Source: Candidatus Poseidoniales archaeon
GTDB lineage: Archaea > Thermoplasmatota > Poseidoniia > Poseidoniales > Poseidoniaceae
Length of the DNA: 50,964 nt
Assembly (NCBI GenBank): GCA_009887135.1
Contig: QXYA01000101.1
Coordinates: 1-50,964 of the forward strand
Reading direction: 5' to 3'
Below, piece by piece: positions 43,079 to 50,964 of the stretch. Each line of letters opens with the position of its first letter. The stretch's first letter is position 1. The notes beneath the pieces are model-generated. The model did not search any database. It saw only the letters and a list, made by a program, of their open reading frames with translations, and was not told the origin of the DNA. The translations under genes were made by a program, and so were the position numbers.

Positions 43079-46000
43079 ATGTCCGAACGACGCTCCACTA
43101 AAGCCATCCTTCTCGTTGCTCTTATGCTGGCCTCTGTTGCTGGTCAGGCTGCAGCAAATGAGCAAGACACATCACCCTCTGAAATTGAATCGGAGATGGG
43201 AGTTGTTTACGGCGACCTGTCCTTGTTCGACACCTCCCACGGTTCCGAATATCTGCTGATAGACGAGGACATTCCAGTGGTATCTGCAACATCATTCATC
43301 AAGCAAGCTTGGATTGAAGAAGGGCGTCCTGGAGTCGATGATATCGAGTACCGCCCTTCCATGGCGCGAGCCACCTGCACTCAGCACGTCGTCGGAGATA
43401 CCCTGACAGTCCCAATCTCTGGCGGTTCAACCAATGTTTATGTTGCTAAAACAACCAGTAGCGTCGCTTTCCTCGTACAATCAGGCAGGACTCTTTCCTC
43501 CACTGTTTTACAGAATCTGGCCTCCACGTGGGATCAGACTATCTACCCCACAATGACGACCTACTTCGGTAAAGACTACGGGGACGGTAGAGGCCTTTCG
43601 CCTCCTGACAATGACAACAATTGTCAAGTTGAGATTGTCGTTTATGACATTGATGGGGCATACAATATTGGTGGCTACTTCTCTCCAGGTACTGCGCCAA
43701 CCCGAGACGTTGTGTATGTTGATTTTGCTGACATCACTCTAAACTGGGGCAAATCGATTATTGCACACGAACTCCAACATCTTCTTCACAATGCTCAAGA
43801 TCCATATGAAAACTTGTGGATTGATGAAGGAAACGCAGACGTAGCCATCTATCTCTGCTTCGGAGCCGACAGCACGCTTGCAGGCCATCTTAACGGATGG
43901 ACTCAAGCATCAGACCTGAGTGTACGATGGTGGAATCAAAGGAATGCTGACTACGGTGCTGGATTCATGTTCACCATGTACTTGGCAGATCATCTAGGCG
44001 GTGGCCCAGCAATACGACAACTTGTTCAAGATTCAGCCACAGGTGGTTTAGGGGTTCAAAATTTAGCACTCTCTCCAGTGTCCGGTCAGGCTGGGAAAAT
44101 TGGCCGAACCATGGGGGAAATATTTGCGAACTTTTCAATCGCTGCTACCATTGATTCTGATCAAGGAATTTATGGATACTCTAATTTGGTGCTCAACCCT
44201 TCTTGCGGGGGGAGTACATTCTGTCGAATCCAGCCTGCTGATACCAACTCAAACTGGGCCACTCCTTGGAGTTCCACCGGCCATACAATGGAAGGTTGGG
44301 GCATTCGATCGTTCCAGTTCACTCCGGGTGGGTCCTCACCTGCTCCGCTAACGCTTAGAGTCACGTCAGATGTATCGAACTTTGATGGTGTACTTGTGTA
44401 CAAATCAACCGCAGACGGTCTTTGGTCTGTCCAAGATTTAGATTTCTCCAACAATGTAGCAACAGGCTTGATTCAAGGATTTGGCAATCTTACGGATGAG
44501 GTTCACGCTATCGTTTGGTACGCAAGCACAATCGGCGACTGTGATTACACCTCCTGCGGACCTTCGTACCCACAAGGTACAATCGATATCGAAGCTGCTC
44601 GAATCACATCACCTGCGACAATGATTCTCAACGGAACGACCCTGAGTGATCGTGATGGGGACGGTGTTGACGACACCGCTCAAGCAAACTACTCGATTTT
44701 GTCAAATGCGTTCTTTGAAGATCTTGATGTTGAAATTGCCGTACGTGATAGCAACGGAACAATCGTCGATTCGACCTCTACACGAGTACAAGCCGGTGGA
44801 GGAGTCTATGTTCCTGAGGATGCGTATTTCACCGCTCGTAAATCAGATCAATACACGTTTGAGTTCACAATGAAGGATATGTTAGGGGCAGTTCTCGACA
44901 CTGAAACTACATCGCCTCAAGCTTTAGGAAACATGGCTCCAGTTGCCAACGGATCGGTCTCCACAAACATGAGTCAAACATATGAGAAAATCCAGTTTAC
45001 TGGGGATGGATTTGATGCATGGGGTCTTTCGCTTGACAATAATACACTCCCTTACTTTGACGCTCCAGTCGCTTACGCATGGGATTTTGGAGACAACATA
45101 TCCTCTGGCCTACGTTCACCTCTTCGATACTTCTCACAAGTGGGTGAATACAATACGACTCTACAAATTATGGATATCGGGGGTACTTGGTCAGAACTCG
45201 ACGTGAACGTCGTGAACATAACTGACAATAGCGAACCTCTTCCGATTATTACGGTCAACAATATTGTCGTTGACACCTCGCTTGAGATTCTAACAAATCA
45301 AAGAATTGTCTTTTCTGCATATCAAACAAGTGACAACGTTCCACTCGAATTCCTTCAATTTGATTGGGACTGGGGCGATGGAACTTCTACTAGTAGTGGC
45401 CAAGGACTGTATTCTTCGAACCATGAATGGGGCGATGTCGAGGGGGCGAATGAAACGTTTAATCTCATCCTGACTGTCTCTGATGGAGTAAATATTGGTC
45501 AGAAAACGATTCAAATTATTGTTAACAATCGATTGCCATATCAGATTTTCTCTGATGTTTTGACGACTTACACCTACACGCCTCTGCCAATGCCGGATGT
45601 CTTTACCGACGATGATGGCGAGAATTTTACACTAGAATGGAATTTTGAAGGTGGAGTTAATTTGGATGGTATTGACGTTGATCGCTCAGATGACTTCGCA
45701 ACCACAAATTCAGCATCAATCTATCCATCTCCTGCTTGGAATTTACCTGGGATCAAAAACATCTCAGTCATAATCACTGACGAGGATGGTGGTATCTCCT
45801 CTGCACAACTTCAGGTGAATGTTGTAAATCAATTGCCTGTGGCTAAATATATTGTCAAAGAATCAGGGGCGACAGGGTCTCCTCAGATTGATTTCCTTAC
45901 TGAAAACGCAAAGGTCAATGTCCCTTATACGTTCGACGGACGAACAAGTTTCGACGTCGATGGTACGACGGGAACTTACAACGATGTGTCGTTTAATTGG

Positions 46001-47257
46001 TCGTTCCCGGATGGGACATTCAGCAACAAAACACTTCCAGCGTATTCTTTTACCGAACCAGGTGAACGTATTGTAACCCTCATTGTTACGGATGAAAATG
46101 GAGAAGAAAGTACGCCAAGAGTCATCATTGTCATCGTTGCAAACCCTCTTCCAATCATTGAATTACAGATTTTAGATGCTTGGGTCAATGGAAGTATTTT
46201 GATGGACTCGGATGTCTTCCCTGAGAATGGACTTCCAGATCAATGGTCAAGAACATTTGATGAGAACGGAGTCAACATCGCAATTCCTGGAGCTTTGCTC
46301 TACTTCGATTCAAGTGGAACCAGAGACGGTGACCAGAAGTTCGAAGGTAAGTACGTACCTCTTGAGCAAGAATCTCCTGATTGGAACGGCCTGCTGGAAT
46401 ATACATGGGACTTTGGTGATGCAACCCCTATTGTACATGACCCAATGCCTTGGCACGCCTATGAAATGGCTGGCCTTTACACAGTTAAACTAACTGTCAG
46501 GGATGCATTTGGGACAGGGGATGTAACTCGAGCGGAGTTCCAAGTCCATGTTGATGCGGCTCCTGTGATTGGTGGAATTGATGTTCCTGATGAAATCTAT
46601 GAGGATTATTCTACAGCGGTCGTTGTTAATGTAACCGATTCAGAATCTCTTGCCGACCTCGTCTTCTATAGAGACCTAGATGTTCTTGATGGTTCCAATA
46701 CTGACCGAGATGAAACAATTAGTAATGATTTGGTAATCGAATGGGAAGAGGACCTCTCTTTCGACAAAGATGAAGATGGTGATTCAGAGAATGATTGGTA
46801 TGTTTCGACAAACTCCTTGGCTACACTTACGACAATGAGTTGGGATACCCCCGGAGAAGTCACTGTCCAGGTTCGTGTTTGTGACGGAATGGGTATTTGT
46901 GTTGTAGCAAAACAGGATTTCACAGTCCTCCCTGAACAAGACGCTGATCCTTCATTATCGGACTTCAGTTGGGATGAATGGAAATCTTGGATGGGTGAAG
47001 CTGGCGGAGACGCACTCGGCTTTATCGCTCTCATTATTGCTGCATTAATTCTCGGTTGGCTCGTAATGCGTCAGCCAAATGAACTCGAAGAAGAAGCCAA
47101 GCAAAGTGCGGAAACCTATGAAGTTGAACATGCTGATGATGGGGGATTGCTCGGCATGGATCATCACACTCCGCCGCCTGCTCCAAAGATTCTGTCAAAG
47201 CAAGAAAGGAAGAGCGATGAAAGCGGATACATCCGGCCATTGCGCCGACGTGAGTAA
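43079..47257 (+). CDS. surface-anchored metallopeptidase with PKD domains
   Basis: A 1392-residue exported protein. Signal peptide: residues ~1-26 (ending GQAAANE). The peptidase domain has HELQH at 230-234 and WIDEGNAD with Glu250, the HExxH...E zinc site of a gluzincin, resembling M30/M6-type peptidases. A calcium-type loop DRDGDGVDD lies near residue 523. PKD-like domains follow, with YAWDFGDN, FDWDWGDG, VSFNWSFPDG and YTWDFGDA cores. A C-terminal helix (LGFIALIIAALILGWLVM) near 1315-1335 precedes a ~55-residue cytoplasmic tail. GGTGAT precedes the ATG. It would degrade proteins outside the cell and feed peptides to the M28 and M61 enzymes. Confidence 0.88.
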   Translation: MSERRSTKAILLVALMLASVAGQAAANEQDTSPSEIESEMGVVYGDLSLFDTSHGSEYLLIDEDIPVVSATSFIKQAWIEEGRPGVDDIEYRPSMARATCTQHVVGDTLTVPISGGSTNVYVAKTTSSVAFLVQSGRTLSSTVLQNLASTWDQTIYPTMTTYFGKDYGDGRGLSPPDNDNNCQVEIVVYDIDGAYNIGGYFSPGTAPTRDVVYVDFADITLNWGKSIIAHELQHLLHNAQDPYENLWIDEGNADVAIYLCFGADSTLAGHLNGWTQASDLSVRWWNQRNADYGAGFMFTMYLADHLGGGPAIRQLVQDSATGGLGVQNLALSPVSGQAGKIGRTMGEIFANFSIAATIDSDQGIYGYSNLVLNPSCGGSTFCRIQPADTNSNWATPWSSTGHTMEGWGIRSFQFTPGGSSPAPLTLRVTSDVSNFDGVLVYKSTADGLWSVQDLDFSNNVATGLIQGFGNLTDEVHAIVWYASTIGDCDYTSCGPSYPQGTIDIEAARITSPATMILNGTTLSDRDGDGVDDTAQANYSILSNAFFEDLDVEIAVRDSNGTIVDSTSTRVQAGGGVYVPEDAYFTARKSDQYTFEFTMKDMLGAVLDTETTSPQALGNMAPVANGSVSTNMSQTYEKIQFTGDGFDAWGLSLDNNTLPYFDAPVAYAWDFGDNISSGLRSPLRYFSQVGEYNTTLQIMDIGGTWSELDVNVVNITDNSEPLPIITVNNIVVDTSLEILTNQRIVFSAYQTSDNVPLEFLQFDWDWGDGTSTSSGQGLYSSNHEWGDVEGANETFNLILTVSDGVNIGQKTIQIIVNNRLPYQIFSDVLTTYTYTPLPMPDVFTDDDGENFTLEWNFEGGVNLDGIDVDRSDDFATTNSASIYPSPAWNLPGIKNISVIITDEDGGISSAQLQVNVVNQLPVAKYIVKESGATGSPQIDFLTENAKVNVPYTFDGRTSFDVDGTTGTYNDVSFNWSFPDGTFSNKTLPAYSFTEPGERIVTLIVTDENGEESTPRVIIVIVANPLPIIELQILDAWVNGSILMDSDVFPENGLPDQWSRTFDENGVNIAIPGALLYFDSSGTRDGDQKFEGKYVPLEQESPDWNGLLEYTWDFGDATPIVHDPMPWHAYEMAGLYTVKLTVRDAFGTGDVTRAEFQVHVDAAPVIGGIDVPDEIYEDYSTAVVVNVTDSESLADLVFYRDLDVLDGSNTDRDETISNDLVIEWEEDLSFDKDEDGDSENDWYVSTNSLATLTTMSWDTPGEVTVQVRVCDGMGICVVAKQDFTVLPEQDADPSLSDFSWDEWKSWMGEAGGDALGFIALIIAALILGWLVMRQPNELEEEAKQSAETYEVEHADDGGLLGMDHHTPPPAPKILSKQERKSDESGYIRPLRRRE

Positions 47258-47306
47258 TCGAATACCTCATGAACCGACCGTACAACGAATGAACAGGGGA
47301 ATAACA

Positions 47307-48335
47307 GTGCACCAGCGAAAAGCAGCATTCTTGTTGATTGTTTTCTTTGCACCGTTCTTCAGTGACATGTACGGAGTTGAACCAATTGGTTCTGCTTCAG
47401 CAGCAATCGATGATTGCGGAGGGGATCTGTCTCCAATCGTTTGGAATGAAACAATTTCTCGTCATGCAGAAGTTCCATTTTACGATTCATGGGGATGGGA
47501 TGACTTTGGATTTGAAGACAATGAAGATGGTCGCAAGGGTCAAGGCCGCTCTGCTGCCCAAGATGACCCAGAACAGGATTCTACAGATGTTCCAGAAGAG
47601 CCTTACATGTACATGAACTACCATTCCGATGTTGCCCTTGATAAATTTGAATCGAATATTGCTACAACAATCAAGGTTGGAAACGATAGCGTAGGGGCAA
47701 TTCGCGTCAATCTATCGAGCACTCATAGAACGACGATTTGTGTCGAAATTCAAGGTCTAATCGGCGATCAACTCGTGCCAGCTGAGGCCGATGTGTATCT
47801 TATGACCACAAATAATTACGAATCATATCAGGGTTCATATCAGAGGATGCATAGCGATAGCATTGACAAATGGTTTAGGCAAGAAAGCCAAAGTTCAGAG
47901 GAGTTTGTTGCTGAAACATCTCCTGAATGGGCTGCCTTTGAATGGACGGGCTGGAAAACATACCGGGATGTTCATGCTTATGATTCCACAGATTCTGTCG
48001 TTATGAGCGTCTCATTAGATGGTCCTGAAGTCTACAGTTCTCTCTTCTCTGGGACAGTGTATGAAGAGTTCTTCATCGTCATCGATACTTGGGACAATTC
48101 CCACAGAGGAGATGCTCCTGTCCAAAACAAAGTCGTCGTAGCTGACATATCGATCTCAACTGTTGAACGTTCCATTGTCTTGCCAAACTGGACTGTTTCT
48201 TTGGCGTTCTTAGTATTCTTCATGGCTATAGTGATGGCACCACTTATCGTAAACAAGCGATATATGAATGCTGGACTGGAACAAAACATCACTGAAGGGC
48301 AACAACTGATGCCTTCTTTGGAACAAAAATCCTGA
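47307..48335 (+). CDS. exported membrane-anchored protein of unknown function
   Basis: The protein has 342 residues from GTG 47307, which sits six bases after AGGGGA (47295-47300); ATG 47289 is the alternative. A signal peptide (KAAFLLIVFFAPFF ... GSASAA) is followed by an acidic region (~60-100), a beta-rich extracellular domain (SDVALDKFESNIATTIKVGNDSVGAIRVNLSSTHRTTICVEI ...), and a C-terminal helix (WTVSLAFLVFFMAIVMAPLIV). It lies about 50 bases after the PKD protease and probably shares its transcript. No enzyme motif is visible. Confidence 0.75.
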   Translation: MHQRKAAFLLIVFFAPFFSDMYGVEPIGSASAAIDDCGGDLSPIVWNETISRHAEVPFYDSWGWDDFGFEDNEDGRKGQGRSAAQDDPEQDSTDVPEEPYMYMNYHSDVALDKFESNIATTIKVGNDSVGAIRVNLSSTHRTTICVEIQGLIGDQLVPAEADVYLMTTNNYESYQGSYQRMHSDSIDKWFRQESQSSEEFVAETSPEWAAFEWTGWKTYRDVHAYDSTDSVVMSVSLDGPEVYSSLFSGTVYEEFFIVIDTWDNSHRGDAPVQNKVVVADISISTVERSIVLPNWTVSLAFLVFFMAIVMAPLIVNKRYMNAGLEQNITEGQQLMPSLEQKS

Positions 48336-48345
48336 GTAGATTTGC

Positions 48346-49143
48346 TCAATACTCAAGAAGCGTCCATGCGTCTCTGAGGTCTCGAACGTTGATGAGGCCC
48401 TTATCGCTGATGCGATGTTCCATAGAGAGAGTTGCATAGACCATTGAGACGCCCAAAACCGGTGCGTGGATTCGAGCCCAATCGCCGCCACTGTTGATTG
48501 CCATGAGGCTGTATTCGTGTCCTTCGCCTTTCAGGTCGATTGCTGCATCAACAATCTGTAATGCATCGAGGTGTGAATGTGCGGTTGAGCAAAATTTGAC
48601 CATGTCTGAAGTTTCACTTCTCTCTCGAACATAAGCTGCGATATCCTCTGAATTTGGGGTTCCGTTGATATCATGTGATGAATGGATGATCTTACATCCT
48701 GCCTTCTTAGCGCCTTCATTCAAAGCATTGAATTCAGCTTCTTCGATGGAGGTTTCGATATCAATCCAACTGACCTTTGAAGCAATTGCTTGTTTAAGCA
48801 CTTCAATTCGTTCTTCTTCAGTACCTGGGAAAAAGCCACCCTCGCGAGCGGGGCGGTTGGTGAAGATGACAGGAATTCCAATTGATTCTTTCAGCTTTTG
48901 TATCGAAGCCTCAGCGTCTAAGGAGGATGCATCGTTTATTGACCATTCTGATTCGGGTGGCATAACCGATTTGGTCTCTCCATCTTCTTGTTCGACTTCT
49001 ACGGGTGCTGGTTTGGAGAGGTAAAGTCTGTCGAAACGGATTTCGACGATGTCTGCGCCTGCAGTGGAGGCTCGTGCGGCTTCGTCGACCATTGCTTTAA
49101 CGGTCGTAGAGTCAAGCGCAACGCAAATTGTAGGTTCAGGCAT
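48346..49143 (-). CDS. aroD: 3-dehydroquinate dehydratase, type I
   Basis: The protein has 265 residues from ATG 49143 (MPEPTICVALDSTTVK). It dehydrates 3-dehydroquinate in the shikimate pathway by a Schiff base. ADIVEIRFDRL, WIDIE, IHSSHD (catalytic His) and MVKFCSTAHS (Schiff-base Lys) are in place, and GDWARIHAPVLG holds the substrate-binding Arg. In the closing loop, where the family has APGQ, this protein reads DKGL, so the usual Gln is missing. An insert of acidic residues lies at ~45-75. No other shikimate gene is nearby. Confidence 0.92.
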   Translation of the reverse strand: MPEPTICVALDSTTVKAMVDEAARASTAGADIVEIRFDRLYLSKPAPVEVEQEDGETKSVMPPESEWSINDASSLDAEASIQKLKESIGIPVIFTNRPAREGGFFPGTEEERIEVLKQAIASKVSWIDIETSIEEAEFNALNEGAKKAGCKIIHSSHDINGTPNSEDIAAYVRERSETSDMVKFCSTAHSHLDALQIVDAAIDLKGEGHEYSLMAINSGGDWARIHAPVLGVSMVYATLSMEHRISDKGLINVRDLRDAWTLLEY

Positions 49144-49211
49144 ATTGCACTCGACTGGGGACCTGTTCTTAACGCTCACGGCTGTAGACGTTCTTTCGAA
49201 GGGGGTAGATT

Positions 49212-49304
49212 ATGTCAAAATGGGTGTTATTTTTGTCTATCATAAACATCACACGGGAGGCTTCTATGGGGGTATGTTTACATACCCCCGTCGGCCATCT
49301 TTAA
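49212..49304 (+). CDS. possible 30-residue leader ORF upstream of gyrB
   Basis: ATG 49212 follows GGGGGT (49201-49206) and is open for 30 codons. A second in-frame ATG at 49266 follows a strong GGGAGG (49255-49260) and gives a 12-residue peptide (MGVCLHTPVGHL). Both end at TAA 49302-49304. The first part is hydrophobic (WVLFLSIINI). No homology is claimed; the two ribosome sites are the evidence. Confidence 0.35.
   Translation: MSKWVLFLSIINITREASMGVCLHTPVGHL
49268..49289 (+). promoter_or_regulatory. perfect hairpin/palindrome in the gyrB upstream region
   Basis: GGGGGTATG (49268-49276) and CATACCCCC (49281-49289) pair perfectly around the loop TTTA. It lies inside the possible leader ORF and ~100 bases before gyrB. 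It could be an RNA hairpin or a protein-binding palindrome. Confidence 0.7.
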
Positions 49305-49311
49305 CAGTTAG

Positions 49312-50964
<1,653 letters not shown>

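Noticed and set aside
49169-49175. TTAACGC upstream of aroD as a further regulon member
   Set aside because: It is a single heptamer not placed at a predicted start site, and lacks the eighth base of the octamer; chance is enough.

Overview
The window looks like a chromosomal segment of a planktonic euryarchaeon, most likely a Marine Group II / Poseidoniales-type Thermoplasmatota. That assignment is inference from gene content. Archaeal information-processing genes (A/V-type ATP synthase, eS6, aIF2-gamma, Orc1/Cdc6, Dph2, archaeal-type HGPRTase, DUF357) sit beside genes of bacterial flavour (gyrB, bacterial-type CCA/poly(A) polymerase family enzyme, class II HMG-CoA reductase, acyl-CoA dehydrogenase). 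Genes are tightly packed, often overlapping by 1-26 bases, and no gap longer than about 250 bases is free of genes. I saw no rRNA, tRNA, CRISPR array, insertion sequence or prophage.

Layout. 1-6918: A/V-type ATP synthase operon I(partial)-K-E-C-F-A-B-D on the plus strand. 7000-9465: a large membrane protein with a site-2-protease fold whose catalytic residues are all replaced. 9467-11978: panE and nadB, convergent and overlapping. 12064-18615: a small membrane protein, then smc-scpA-scpB. 18616-19911: class II HMG-CoA reductase on the minus strand, divergent from an AAA+ ATPase / beta-propeller / DUF357 gene set (20093-23169). The gap between them holds six copies of TTAACGC arranged as three direct and three inverted half-sites. 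23156-29308: a minus-strand series reading lipoyl/GcvH-like, hpt, dph2, orc1/cdc6, eS6, aIF2-gamma, PIN, HTH. 29407-30597: acyl-CoA dehydrogenase.

30598-41744: mainly minus-strand genes. They are an EF-hand protein with nonad repeats, a CCA-type nucleotidyltransferase, an M61 PDZ peptidase, a HEAT-repeat protein, a Pcm-like methyltransferase, a Bat-like HTH regulator, a membrane protein, a thymidylate kinase fused to an unknown domain, and a carboxypeptidase-regulatory-like membrane protein. Two plus-strand genes interrupt them: a SerK-like ParB/Srx-fold kinase and a DUF2085 membrane protein. 41811-48335: an exported-protein block with an M28 peptidase divergent from a 1392-residue PKD-domain metallopeptidase and a second exported membrane protein. 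48346-49143: aroD on the minus strand. 49387-end: gyrB (runs off the window), preceded by a possible leader ORF containing a perfect hairpin.

How the parts work together: energy conservation (ATP synthase), chromosome organisation (SMC/ScpAB, gyrase, Orc1/Cdc6), translation (eS6, aIF2-gamma, diphthamide), cofactors and metabolites (PanE, NadB, AroD, HMGR, SerK, Hpt, Tmk), and protein or peptide degradation outside the cell (M28 and PKD protease), in keeping with a protein-consuming heterotroph. The less ordinary items are the pseudoprotease, the two highly symmetric divergent promoter regions (19968-20022 and 42993-43061), the AAA+/propeller/DUF357 set, the Tmk fusion and the gyrB leader.
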